A stretch of DNA of 41,581 nucleotides from Eximiradius proteiniborus (lineage in GTDB: Bacteria; Bacteroidota; Ignavibacteria; Kapaibacteriales; UBA2268), in the NCBI GenBank assembly GCA_026415495.1, contig JAOAGZ010000016.1, positions 1-41,581 on the forward strand, read 5' to 3'. The notes under the pieces were generated by a model. That model saw nothing but the letters and a program-made list of their open reading frames with translations, was not told the DNA's origin and searched no databases. The position numbers were made by a program, and so were the translations under genes. The stretch's first letter is position 1. Every line of letters begins with the position of its first letter. Positions 34,116 to 41,581 of the stretch are shown here, piece after piece.

Positions 34116-35668
34116 TTTAAAGTTTGCTTAAATTTATCAATAAATTCAGTTACAGCAGACTTCAAATTACTTGAGATGTCTTCTGTTAATTCTTTTTTAG
34201 TTTTAATATCGTTTAATATGTTTAAGTATTTTGTGTCCATAAACTCATAAAATTCTTTTTCAAGTCGTTTAAGTGATGAAACCGGCAAGTCATCAAGAAA
34301 ACCAGCAGTTGCGACAAATATTAATGCAATTTGCTTTTCTACTGGCAAAGGATTGAATTGTGGTTGTTTTAATATCTCAGTAAGTCGTGCACCACGTGTC
34401 AATTTTGCCTGAGTTTCTTTGTCCAAATCTGAACCAAATCTCGCAAAAGCTTCAAGCTCACGAAACATAGCAAGTTCCACTTTCAATGGACCAGCTATTT
34501 TCTTCATAGCTTTGTTTTGTGCATTACCACCAACGCGCGATACTGAAATACCAATATTCAGTGCTGGGCGAATACCTGCATTGAACAAGCCTGGTTCAAG
34601 ATATATCTGACCGTCAGTGATCGAAATTACGTTTGTTGGGATATAAGCAGAAACGTCGTTTGCTTGTGTTTCAATTACAGGCAGTGCTGTGAGCGAGCCA
34701 CCACCATAATCTTGATTATATTTAGCTGCACGTTCCAGTAAGCGGCTATGAAGATAGAAAATATCGCCGGGATAAGCCTCGCGTCCGGGTGGACGTCTCA
34801 ATAACAAAGAAACTTGTCTATAAGCAGCTGCTTGCTTACTTAAATCATCATATATAATTAATGCATGCATACCGTTGTCGCGGAAATATTCGCCCATAGA
34901 ACAACCGCAATATGGCGCGATAAATTGCATTGGTGCCGGATCGGAAGCATTTGCTGCAACGACAATTGTATAATCCATTGCTCCATATTCTTGCAAAGTT
35001 GCAACAACGTTAGCAACAGTCGAAGCTTTTTGTCCAATAGCAACATAAATGCAATAAACAGGTTGAATTCCTAACGAAGCTGCTTCTTCGGTGTGTGTAT
35101 ATTTTTGATTGATGATTGTGTCCAATGCAATTGTTGTTTTACCTGTTTGACGGTCGCCTATGATTAACTCACGTTGTCCACGTCCAATTGGAATGAGAGC
35201 ATCGATTGCTTTTATACCAGTTTGAAGTGGTTCTTTTACTGGTTGACGTGGAATTACTCCGGGAGCTTTTCTTTCAATTGGAAGATATTGTTTTGCTTGA
35301 ATTTCTCCTTTGCCGTCTATTGGCATACCCAGAGGATTTACCACTCGACCCAAAAGCTCTTTTCCTACAGGAACAGATGCAATTCTTCCTGTTCTTTTTA
35401 CTATATCGCCCTCTTTTACCTTGCTATCATCGCCGAAAAGCATCACGCCAACATTATCTTCTTCAAGGTTGAGAACCATTCCCATAACACCGTTAGGGAA
35501 TTCAACTAGCTCAGAAGACATTACTTTGTTCAAACCATAGATGCGAGCAACACCATCACCTACTTGCAGAACTGTTCCTACTTCGTAAAGGTCGATTTCA
35601 TTTTCAAAGCCAGCAAGTTGCCGTCTCAGTATTGCTGATATTTCTTCTGGTCTAACTTCTACTACCAT
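34112..35668 (-). CDS. atpA: F-type ATP synthase subunit alpha
   Basis: A 518-residue F1 alpha subunit of normal length. The N-terminal [13 protein letters not shown], Walker A-type GDRQTGKT at 171-178, the family block [25 protein letters not shown] and [10 protein letters not shown] with the alpha Arg finger region are all present. It binds non-catalytic nucleotide and supplies the Arg finger. It follows atpH after 24 bases and overlaps hldD by four bases. The beta subunit gene atpD is not nearby. Confidence 0.98.
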   Translation of the reverse strand: MVVEVRPEEISAILRRQLAGFENEIDLYEVGTVLQVGDGVARIYGLNKVMSSELVEFPNGVMGMVLNLEEDNVGVMLFGDDSKVKEGDIVKRTGRIASVPVGKELLGRVVNPLGMPIDGKGEIQAKQYLPIERKAPGVIPRQPVKEPLQTGIKAIDALIPIGRGQRELIIGDRQTGKTTIALDTIINQKYTHTEEAASLGIQPVYCIYVAIGQKASTVANVVATLQEYGAMDYTIVVAANASDPAPMQFIAPYCGCSMGEYFRDNGMHALIIYDDLSKQAAAYRQVSLLLRRPPGREAYPGDIFYLHSRLLERAAKYNQDYGGGSLTALPVIETQANDVSAYIPTNVISITDGQIYLEPGLFNAGIRPALNIGISVSRVGGNAQNKAMKKIAGPLKVELAMFRELEAFARFGSDLDKETQAKLTRGARLTEILKQPQFNPLPVEKQIALIFVATAGFLDDLPVSSLKRLEKEFYEFMDTKYLNILNDIKTKKELTEDISSNLKSAVTEFIDKFKQTLK

Positions 35669-35692
35669 AAAAACTTACCTATATATTTGTTG

Positions 35693-36235
35693 TTAATTCT
35701 CTGAAATTAATTTTTGATGCAATTTATTTAACATTGTGGAAACAGATGCATCATAGATTGTATCTTCTACTTTTACTTTAATACCACCTTTAAGTGATTT
35801 ATCTATTATATAGTTGCTGATTATTTTCAAATTTAATTTTTTTGAGATATTGTCTTCGATTTTCTTTTTAATTTCCTGAGCCAATTCATTTGCAGTATAA
35901 ATATCGATTTCAACTAAGCCTTGTTCTGTGTAGTATATCCTTTTGAATTGTTTGATTATATCAGGAATTAATATTTCTCTTCTTTTATCAGCAAGCAAAA
36001 CTAAGAAATTCAGTACAATTTCGCTTACTTGATTAGAAAATATCTCTTTAAAAATTTTAATTTTATGATGTGCTTTAATAATTGGACTTTTAATTAAATT
36101 ACGCAGATCTTGGGAAGCCGAAAGTATTGCTTCGACTTTTATTAAATCATTGAAAGCAGTATCCACAAGATTTAAAGGCTTGGCTGCATCGATTAAAGCA
36201 CGTGCATACCTTATTGAAATACGTTCAGTATTCAT
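35693..36235 (-). CDS. atpH: F-type ATP synthase subunit delta
   Basis: A 180-residue OSCP/delta subunit. The N-terminal RYARALIDAA motif, VLNFLVLLADKRRE in the middle and the C-terminal GGIKVKVEDTIYDASVSTMLNKL are typical. It joins the peripheral stalk to F1. The gene is eight bases after atpF and 24 bases before atpA, in standard order. Sequence is quite AT-rich and Lys/Ile-rich, like its neighbours. Confidence 0.95.
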   Translation of the reverse strand: MNTERISIRYARALIDAAKPLNLVDTAFNDLIKVEAILSASQDLRNLIKSPIIKAHHKIKIFKEIFSNQVSEIVLNFLVLLADKRREILIPDIIKQFKRIYYTEQGLVEIDIYTANELAQEIKKKIEDNISKKLNLKIISNYIIDKSLKGGIKVKVEDTIYDASVSTMLNKLHQKLISEN

Positions 36236-36243
36236 AATTAATC

Positions 36244-36738
36244 TCAGTTTTTATTCATTTTTTGAATATAATTCTCAATAATTTTATAGTCTTTTTCAGC
36301 ATCAATTTTTTCTTCTAATATTTTTTCTGTTGCTAATACCACTAAATTAGCAACTTCTTTTCTTAATTCAGAAATTGCTTCATTCTTGCTACGATTAATC
36401 TCTCGTTGTGCTTCTTCAATTTTTTGATTTTTGATTTTATCAGCCTCTTCTAATGCTCGCTTTATATGTAATTCAGACTGTTGGCGTGCGTCCGCAAGCA
36501 TTTGAGCAATTTCATTTTGAGTTGCATTCAGTTTCTCTTCACGTAAACGAACGAGTTCTTCAGCTTTTTTCTCTTTTTCGGCGGCATCATCAAGAGCTTT
36601 CTTTATTCTTTCTTCCCGAGCTTTTAGAGCATTACTGATTGGTTTAGCACCAAACTTAATTAATATAAATAAGAAAATTCCGAAATTGACAAGCGACCAA
36701 AAAATTAGTCCCGGCTTTATACTTAATAGAGCATCCAT
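36244..36738 (-). CDS. atpF: F-type ATP synthase subunit b
   Basis: A 164-residue peripheral-stalk subunit. One N-terminal membrane helix (about 10-28, LIFWSLVNFGIFLFILIKF) is followed by a long charged coiled coil (about 35-140). The block ALKAREERIKKALDDAA is typical. Only one b gene is present, so a homodimeric stalk is expected. It lies 145 bases downstream of atpE, the widest gap in this operon, and that gap contains a hairpin. Confidence 0.95.
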   Translation of the reverse strand: MDALLSIKPGLIFWSLVNFGIFLFILIKFGAKPISNALKAREERIKKALDDAAEKEKKAEELVRLREEKLNATQNEIAQMLADARQQSELHIKRALEEADKIKNQKIEEAQREINRSKNEAISELRKEVANLVVLATEKILEEKIDAEKDYKIIENYIQKMNKN

Positions 36739-36802
36739 AAGCGAACCTTTATAATGATATTATTTTATTTTCTACAACAATGATTTTCATCGATGTTAGG
36801 GA

Positions 36803-36836
36803 TTTTCGTAGAGACATAAAAATGTCCCTACGAAAA
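36803..36836. repeat. Hairpin / palindromic element between atpE and atpF
   Basis: TTTTCGTAG-a-GACAT, loop AAAA, ATGTC-c-CTACGAAAA: a 14-bp paired stem with one mismatch. On the minus strand it is not followed by a U-tract, so it is not a standard terminator. The core GTAG-GACAT/ATGTC-CTAC resembles short palindromic intergenic repeats (MITE/REP-like). Alternatively it could stabilise the 3' end of an atpE-containing transcript. No second copy was noticed in the window. Confidence 0.7.
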
Positions 36837-36883
36837 AATTAATTTGTAAAAAAACAAATTATTACCCTAAAATTATTTTCAAA

Positions 36884-37117
36884 TTATTTAAGCACAACAA
36901 GCAACAAACAGATAATTGCAGCAAAGAATGCAATACCTTCGATAAGTGCAGCTGCAATAATCATACTTGTTCTAATGTCGCCTGCTGCTTCTGGTTGGCG
37001 ACCACTTGCTTCCATTGCTGCTGCTGCTAATTTACCAATACCGCTTGCGGCACCAAATACAGTGAATCCAGCTCCAATTCCTGCTGCTAAGTATGCAAAT
37101 GCTTGTGCTAATTCCAT
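36884..37117 (-). CDS. atpE: F-type ATP synthase subunit c
   Basis: A 77-residue proteolipid with two membrane helices joined by the loop GRQPEAAGD. The ion-binding Glu lies in the second helix (AALIEGIAFF). The Na+-type signature is absent: there is no Gln in helix 1 at the equivalent site and no Ser/Thr after the Glu, so a proton-driven ring is inferred. The ORF track starts at TTG 37129, but ATG 37117 is preferred because GGAG lies at the proper distance and the product then begins MELAQAF. It lies between atpB and an extended 145-base spacer. Confidence 0.95.
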   Translation of the reverse strand: MELAQAFAYLAAGIGAGFTVFGAASGIGKLAAAAMEASGRQPEAAGDIRTSMIIAAALIEGIAFFAAIICLLLVVLK

Positions 37118-37173
37118 TATAATCTCCAAAAAAGTTGATAAAAAACTTTATTAAAATAGCTTTATATAGTAAA

Positions 37174-38184
37174 TTAATGCGTTTCGTGAGCTTCTTCGTG
37201 TCCGTGTTCACCTATTGCCAATCCAACAAATATTGCTGTTAGCATTGTGAAAATATATGCTTGCAAAAAAGCAACTAGTAATTCAAGAAAATATATAAAT
37301 ATTGAAAATCCAACTATTGCCGGAGCGAGTAAAATATTGCCAAAAAAGAACAACAAACCAAGCAATGAAAATAACACAATGTGTCCCGCACTCATATTGG
37401 CAAAGAGACGGATGGTGAGTGCAAAAGGCTTAATAAATAATCCTACAAATTCTATCGGTATCATTATTGGCCATAAGTACCAAGGAGCACCACCTGTAAG
37501 ATGTTTGAACCAGTTCACAACTCCAGAAACTCTCATTGCAGTTATATTAATTACGAAAAATGCAGTTATTGCAAGGGCAAGCGTTACAGGTATCGCTCCT
37601 GTTGCAGTATGCCCTCCAGGAATTAAACCAATAAGATTTAAAACCAAAATAAAGAAAAACAAACCTAAAAAATATGGTAATAATGTATCTGCTGTCTTTT
37701 GAGATGGTATGTTCGGGCGAACTACTTCATCTCTGATATATGATACAAATGTCTCTACAACATTTTGCAAGCCTTTGGGTGCTTTTGTGGGCTCTTTTTT
37801 AAATAGTTTTCCTACCTTAGTAAAAACAAAGGTAAGAAAAATAATAGCAATCCACTGGAATACAACTAAATTTGTAATTGATAAGTCCAAAGTTGGTTTC
37901 CCACCATCGCTTGTGCGGACAATTTCTCCGTGCCCTTTAATTGTATAAACACCTTCTTTCAACATCGAGGAGGGCGATGCATAAATATGAAGCCCATCAT
38001 CAATTAATATGACAGGAAGTTCTGAAATTTTGTGAGGACCAATATAAAAACCAGCGTGATCCCCTAATTCATTTAATAAACTTGTAAAAACATCTTGATT
38101 TTCTTGATTATGATCTGAATGATTTTCTGTATTATGACCTGTGTTTTCTAATATATCTTTGGCTCCAATATCTGAATTATTCAT
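37174..38184 (-). CDS. atpB: F-type ATP synthase subunit a, with long N-terminal extension
   Basis: A 336-residue a subunit, longer than the usual 230-270. The membrane part (from about 108) carries the essential Arg in FALTIRLFANMSAGH and other conserved helices (LPYFLGLFFFILVLNLIGLIPG). About 100 residues precede the first membrane helix. They are Asn/His/Asp-rich at the very start (NTGHNTENHSDHNQENQ) and then beta-like. The C-terminus ends in a His/Glu-rich tail (EHGHEEAHETH). Extended N-termini are seen in Bacteroidota homologues. It follows the small membrane protein gene after 25 bases. Confidence 0.95.
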   Translation of the reverse strand: MNNSDIGAKDILENTGHNTENHSDHNQENQDVFTSLLNELGDHAGFYIGPHKISELPVILIDDGLHIYASPSSMLKEGVYTIKGHGEIVRTSDGGKPTLDLSITNLVVFQWIAIIFLTFVFTKVGKLFKKEPTKAPKGLQNVVETFVSYIRDEVVRPNIPSQKTADTLLPYFLGLFFFILVLNLIGLIPGGHTATGAIPVTLALAITAFFVINITAMRVSGVVNWFKHLTGGAPWYLWPIMIPIEFVGLFIKPFALTIRLFANMSAGHIVLFSLLGLLFFFGNILLAPAIVGFSIFIYFLELLVAFLQAYIFTMLTAIFVGLAIGEHGHEEAHETH

Positions 38185-38209
38185 AAGATACCTTTATTTT
38201 TATTTCAAT

Positions 38210-38482
38210 TCAAGCATTTATTTTTTTATGAATATAATAAATTTCAATAATTTTTAAAATAAAAATTGCAGAAAACAACGATACCAAAAACGAAACAATT
38301 TCAAAATTTGTGTATTTGATAATGAGAAAAACGCTAAATAATATAATAGCCAATCTAATAATAATTGAGAAAATGATGATTTTATAAAAAATATCCCATT
38401 CTTTTAATATTGCTCTTTTGATAAAAAACAGCGCGAGAACAAAATCAAAAATTCCAAGCAATATGCCAATTAATACGCCCAT
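38210..38482 (-). CDS. Small membrane protein at the head of the atp operon, possibly AtpI-like
   Basis: About 90 residues with four hydrophobic segments and few charges. The ORF track starts at TTG 38506; ATG 38482 gives MGVLIGILLGIFDF and is preferred. Its place directly upstream of atpB, 25 bases away and on the same strand, matches AtpI/AtpZ-like accessory proteins that help assemble the c-ring or supply Mg2+. Sequence alone does not prove AtpI membership. Its composition is extremely Ile/Phe-rich. Confidence 0.6.
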   Translation of the reverse strand: MGVLIGILLGIFDFVLALFFIKRAILKEWDIFYKIIIFSIIIRLAIILFSVFLIIKYTNFEIVSFLVSLFSAIFILKIIEIYYIHKKINA

Positions 38483-38626
38483 TTTATTCTTCTGAAAAAT
38501 CAACACGAGTGTATTAGACGTTATTTTGTATATTATAATTGTGATGAAAATTACTTTTTAGTTAATTCTATATTTTTTAAATTGTATAATATATCTTTTA
38601 TGTTTCATTCTTAATTAATAATAGTT

Positions 38627-39820
38627 ATGGATATTTTAAATGGTATTCGCGTCCTTGATTTAACAAATGTTTTATCTGGTCCTTTTGCAACTCTACATCT
38701 TGCTTTATTAGGTGCAGAAGTTATTAAGATCGAAAACCCCGATGCTGGGGATCTTGCTCGTAAATTGGGATGTGTATCGGATTACAACAACAAGCTTCTT
38801 GGCACAAGCTTTATTGCTCAGAATGCAAATAAGAAGTCCGTTACACTGAATTTAAAAGAACCAAAGGCAAAAGAAATTTTTTTGAAGTTAGCTGAAACAG
38901 CAGATGTTGTAGTCGAAAACTTTCGTCCTGGAGTTATGGACAGACTTGGTATTGGATACAAAAAACTTACTGAAATTAATCCTAAGATAATTTACCTTGC
39001 AATTTCTGGATTCGGGCAAACTGGTCCTGATGCATTCAAGCCTGCATACGACCAAATTATTCAGGGATTAAGCGGTGTGATGGCGATTAATGGAACTCCG
39101 GAACTCAATCCATTGCGTTGTGGTTTTCCGGTTTGTGATACAATCGGAGGTATAAACGGAGCATTTGCAGTTATGGCAGCTCTTTTCCATCGTGAACGAG
39201 CAGGGGAGGGGCAGTTTATCGATGTTGCACTTCTTGATTCGGTGATGCCATTTATGGGATGGGTTGTTGCTAATCTTATGCTTGGGGGACAGCATCCGCA
39301 GCTTCTTGGCAATGACAATTTTACAGCAGCACCATCCGGCACTTTCAAAACTAAAGACGGTTATATCAATATTGCTGCAAATAAACAAGAGCAATGGCAC
39401 GCTGTAGCTGATATTCTTGGTGTCCCTGAACTTAAAGAAGACCCAAGATTTAAGGAACGCGATGCTCGTAAGGCAAATCGTTTTGCTCTTACTCCTCTTC
39501 TCGAGGAAAAATTGGTGCTAAATACTACAGCATTTTGGGTAGAGAAGTTAAACCAGGCAGGTGTGCCATCAGGTGAAATCTTAAAGTTGGACGAAGCAGT
39601 AAGTCAGCCGCAAGTTGAGCATAGAAATACTTTTGCAGAAGTTGAACTACAAGGAATTGGTAAGGTGAAACTTTTTAATTTAACAGCTAAGTTTGAGAAG
39701 ACTCCTGGCTTAGTGAAAACACCACCTCCAACATTATCACAGCATACTTACGAAATATTACAAGGCATTGGATATTCAAAAGAAGAAATTGATGAATTTA
39801 AAGCACAAGGCATCGTTTAA
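38627..39820 (+). CDS. Class III CoA-transferase (CaiB/BaiF family)
   Basis: A 397-residue family III CoA-transferase. The N-terminal GIRVLDLTNVLSGPFATLHLALLGAEVIKIE block, VVVENFRPGVMDRLGIGY and SGFGQTGP are hallmarks. The catalytic Asp lies in VCDTIGGINGAFAVMAAL. These enzymes move CoA between carboxylic acids (formyl/oxalate, carnitine, succinyl/mesaconyl or aromatic acids); the substrate cannot be read from sequence. The gene stands alone, with no adjacent dehydratase, dehydrogenase or acyl-CoA ligase gene to suggest a pathway. No clear Shine-Dalgarno precedes the ATG. Confidence 0.9.
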   Translation: MDILNGIRVLDLTNVLSGPFATLHLALLGAEVIKIENPDAGDLARKLGCVSDYNNKLLGTSFIAQNANKKSVTLNLKEPKAKEIFLKLAETADVVVENFRPGVMDRLGIGYKKLTEINPKIIYLAISGFGQTGPDAFKPAYDQIIQGLSGVMAINGTPELNPLRCGFPVCDTIGGINGAFAVMAALFHRERAGEGQFIDVALLDSVMPFMGWVVANLMLGGQHPQLLGNDNFTAAPSGTFKTKDGYINIAANKQEQWHAVADILGVPELKEDPRFKERDARKANRFALTPLLEEKLVLNTTAFWVEKLNQAGVPSGEILKLDEAVSQPQVEHRNTFAEVELQGIGKVKLFNLTAKFEKTPGLVKTPPPTLSQHTYEILQGIGYSKEEIDEFKAQGIV

Positions 39821-39842
39821 TTTCAAATATTTGATAAAATAA

Positions 39843-39874
39843 TTTGGATAAAATAAAAAATCTTATTATTTTTG
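39843..39874 (+). promoter_or_regulatory. Promoter of tRNA-Leu(TAA): TTTG-N20-TATTTTTG
   Basis: TTTG at 39843-39846 and TATTTTTG at 39867-39874 are separated by 20 bases, within the Bacteroidota consensus. The -7 octamer ends 14 bases before the tRNA 5' end and is identical to that of the other tRNA-Leu gene in this window. Confidence 0.7.
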
Positions 39875-39888
39875 AAGTCTAAAAACGT

Positions 39889-39973
39889 GCTCGGATGGCG
39901 GAACAGGTAGACGCACAGGACTTAAAATCCTGTGGGCGAATAGCCCGTGAGGGTTCGAGTCCCTCTCCGAGCA
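39889..39973 (+). tRNA. tRNA-Leu (anticodon TAA)
   Basis: A class II tRNA of 85 bases. The acceptor stem is GCTCGGA/TCCGAGC with discriminator A. The anticodon stem CAGGA/TCCTG with loop CTTAAAA gives anticodon TAA. A long variable arm (GGGCGAATAGCCC) and T-arm GAGGGTTCGAGTCCCTC are present. CCA is not encoded. It reads UUA/UUG codons, UUA being expected to be frequent in this AT-rich genome. Confidence 0.95.
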
Positions 39974-40158
39974 CTGATGAGTTTCCTGCTGTATTTTAAT
40001 CTAATCTTATCGAAAAATACTAAAAAAATTACACGGAATATTGTAATACAATAATATTTACTTTTATTTTGTAGTTTTCGAAAATATTATTTATTCTCTT
40101 CTTTTATTATTTCACAATATTCAATCTTAAATTGTTATGAAATTCCAATTATTTATGT

Positions 40159-40166
40159 TAATTTTG
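40159..40166 (+). promoter_or_regulatory. -7 promoter element for serC
   Basis: TAATTTTG matches TAnnTTTG exactly and lies 31 bases before the ATG at 40198. The nearest upstream TTG (40132) is 24 bases away, slightly far. The 220 bases between the tRNA and serC otherwise hold only AT-rich sequence, with one short palindrome (TATTGTA-A-TACAATA). Confidence 0.45.
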
Positions 40167-40197
40167 AAAACATTTTGACCATTTATTGGAGAAAATT

Positions 40198-41283
40198 ATG
40201 AATAGAGCTTTTAATTTTAGTGCTGGTCCAGCTGTCCTACCTTATGAAGTTTTGCAAGAAGCTAGTCAAGCCGCTTTGGACTTTAATGGTTTAGGTATGT
40301 CTATTATGGAAATGAGCCATCGCTCTAAGGAATATGATGCTGTAATTAAAGAAGCTCAAGCAGATTGTTTGAAGATAATGAACTTGTCAGAGGAAGAATA
40401 TAGCGTTCTTTTCCTTGGTGGTGGTGCAAGTTTACAGTTCTATATGGTTCCTGCTAATTTTTTAATCAATAAAGCTAATTATGTGCTTACTGGTGTTTGG
40501 GCAAAAAAAGCTTCTAAAGAAGCTAAGTTTGTTGGAAACACTAATATTATCGCAAGCTCAGAAGATAAAAATTTCAATTATATCCCGAAAAATATTCAAG
40601 TTGAGCAAGATGCTGATTACGTCCATATTACTACAAATAACACTATTTACGGAACTGAATATAAAGAAAATCACATTCCAAATACTGGCAATGTGCCACT
40701 TGTTGCTGATATGTCGTCAGATTTATTTGCTATTCAACGTGATTTTTCAAAATATAACTTGATATATGCTGGTGCTCAAAAGAATATCGGTCCGGCTGGT
40801 GTTACCTTAGTAGTTATTAAAAAATCCTGGCTCGAGAAAGGCAGAAAAGAACTTCCAACAATGATTAATTATGAAACTCACGTTAAAGAAGCTTCGATGT
40901 TCAATACTCCTCCTTGTTTCCCGGTTTATGTTGTTGGTCGCACATTCAAGTGGATTTTGAAGCAAGGACTTGAAGCAATCGAAGCAAATAACTACAAAAA
41001 AGCAAATCTTTTATATGATTTTATGGATGCAAATAGCGACTTCTACAAGCCGACTGTTACTGACAAAGAAGATCGCTCTCTGATGAACGTTACATTTAAT
41101 CTAAATACACCAGAGTTAGAAGCCAAATTTATCGAAGAGGCTAAAAAACGCCACAATATGACAAACCTGAAAGGTCATAGAAGTGTTGGTGGTGTACGCG
41201 CTTCAATATATAATGCTTGTCCAATAGAGTGGGTCGAAGCATTAGTGCGTTTTATGGAAGAATTTATGAAAGAGAATAAATAA
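40198..41283 (+). CDS. serC: Phosphoserine aminotransferase
   Basis: A 361-residue class V PLP aminotransferase that converts 3-phosphohydroxypyruvate to phosphoserine in serine synthesis, and can act in pyridoxal phosphate synthesis. NFSAGPAVLPYEVL, SIMEMSHRS and GGGASLQF are family landmarks. The PLP Lys lies in YAGAQKNIGPAG, and the C-terminal GHRSVGGVRASIYNA binds the phosphate. The ORF track begins at TTG 40186; ATG 40198 is preferred because GGAG lies 6 bases upstream and it gives MNRAFNFSAGP. serA is not adjacent. A hairpin terminator follows. Confidence 0.97.
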   Translation: MNRAFNFSAGPAVLPYEVLQEASQAALDFNGLGMSIMEMSHRSKEYDAVIKEAQADCLKIMNLSEEEYSVLFLGGGASLQFYMVPANFLINKANYVLTGVWAKKASKEAKFVGNTNIIASSEDKNFNYIPKNIQVEQDADYVHITTNNTIYGTEYKENHIPNTGNVPLVADMSSDLFAIQRDFSKYNLIYAGAQKNIGPAGVTLVVIKKSWLEKGRKELPTMINYETHVKEASMFNTPPCFPVYVVGRTFKWILKQGLEAIEANNYKKANLLYDFMDANSDFYKPTVTDKEDRSLMNVTFNLNTPELEAKFIEEAKKRHNMTNLKGHRSVGGVRASIYNACPIEWVEALVRFMEEFMKENK

Positions 41284-41305
41284 TTCTTTTGATTTTTAAT
41301 ATATT

Positions 41306-41343
41306 AATCGGGTTCGGTTGCCTTCTACACACTGAACCCGATT
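41306..41343 (+). terminator. Hairpin terminator after serC
   Basis: AATCGGGTTCGGT and ACTGAACCCGATT form a 13-bp stem with one G-T pair and a 12-base loop. It sits about 22 bases after the serC stop and is followed by TAATTTAAAT. The U-tract is weak, so termination strength is uncertain. Confidence 0.65.
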
Positions 41344-41366
41344 TAATTTAAATATGAGAGGGAAAA

Positions 41367-41581
41367 ATGAACCTTGTAGCAATTGTTGGACGTCCAAATG
41401 TAGGGAAATCTACACTTTTTAACCGCCTTGTTGGGCAAAGACAAGCAATTGTGGAAGATACGCCTGGGGTTACTCGCGATAGAATATATGGCTATTCCGA
41501 ATGGAATGGTAAAAGATTTATGCTTGTCGATACAGGTGGATTTATTCCCGGAAGTGAAGATGTGATGGAGCGATCAGTTCG
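41367..41581 (+). CDS. der: Ribosome-assembly GTPase Der (EngA), 5' part only
   Basis: The first 71 codons of Der, running off the window edge. The product starts [20 protein letters not shown], with P-loop GRPNVGKS, then [10 protein letters not shown] (G2) and VDTGGF (G3) of the first GTPase domain. Der has two tandem GTPase domains and a KH-like domain and acts in 50S subunit assembly. ATG 41367 follows GAGAGGG at good spacing. The ORF track missed it because it is incomplete. The visible start matches Der better than Era or TrmE, which have additional N-terminal residues. Confidence 0.92.
   Translation, partial: MNLVAIVGRPNVGKSTLFNRLVGQRQAIVEDTPGVTRDRIYGYSEWNGKRFMLVDTGGFIPGSEDVMERSV

Noticed and set aside
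37118-37129. TTG start for atpE four codons upstream of the ATG (similar TTG/GTG starts for rlmD, MATE, serC and the small membrane gene)
   Set aside because: The downstream ATG codons give the family-typical N-termini; for atpE and serC a GGAG sits at proper spacing before the ATG.
1-41581. A defence system, prophage, integron or insertion sequence
   Set aside because: All large reading frames were assigned to housekeeping, envelope, signalling or hydrogenase functions, apart from one unassigned secreted protein. No transposase, integrase or defence gene was recognised.

Overview
The window looks like chromosomal DNA from an AT-rich member of the Bacteroidota/FCB superphylum, possibly Ignavibacteria- or Kapabacteria-like. 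The evidence is the Bacteroidota-type -7 promoter word TAnnTTTG (once with a textbook TTTG-N19 upstream partner), a TonB receptor with a carboxypeptidase-like N-terminal domain, Mrp without a C-terminal CxxC, an ATP synthase cluster without atpD/atpC, and tRNA genes without encoded CCA. No lineage was confirmed by search. Most of the window is ordinary housekeeping and metabolic sequence. I found no CRISPR array, defence island, prophage or intact insertion sequence.

Layout. 1-1380: an abrupt head-to-head junction between the middle of fabG (minus) and the middle of mtaB (plus); both genes lack their 5' ends. 1447-9248: a plus-strand series with a metalloprotease/beta-propeller/beta-barrel protein, a PBP4-type DD-carboxypeptidase, a secreted endonuclease I fusion and an RlmD/TrmA-type rRNA methyltransferase, closed by a strong hairpin. 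9293-14386: an iron-type DtxR regulator, tRNA-Leu(GAG), a TonB receptor and a divergent MATE exporter, with a DtxR-like palindrome between the last two. 14455-18024: cheW and a poly-HAMP chemoreceptor. 18551-22008: a trimeric [FeFe]-hydrogenase operon, hydC-hydB-hydA. 22089-25788: the minus-strand operon thrS-SpoIIE phosphatase-ybaK. 25882-27105: a secreted propeller-like protein of unknown role. 27275-29461: a stand-alone receiver, a LEA14-like lipoprotein and a CNNM/CBS membrane protein. 29463-32079: an M16 peptidase-mrp-nfu operon. 32259-38482: the ATP synthase operon (small membrane protein, atpB, E, F, H, A, hldD, G), with an LPS heptose epimerase gene between atpA and atpG. 38627-41581: a class III CoA-transferase, tRNA-Leu(TAA), serC and the start of der.

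How the genes fit together. HydABC together with the F-type ATPase suggests a metabolism that passes electrons between NADH and H2. HydB and HydA appear to lack the extra C-terminal Fe-S modules of the well-studied bifurcating enzyme, so bifurcation should not be assumed. MCP and CheW point to a chemotaxis-type array. thrS and ybaK are both translation-fidelity genes and sit on either side of a SpoIIE-type phosphatase. mrp and nfu form an Fe-S cluster assembly pair.

The items most worth a second look are the fabG/mtaB junction, the 91-residue repeats in the chemoreceptor, hldD translationally coupled to atpA, the reduced hydrogenase trimer, the palindrome between the TonB receptor and MATE genes, and the hairpin between atpE and atpF. 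No clear new biological system was found.
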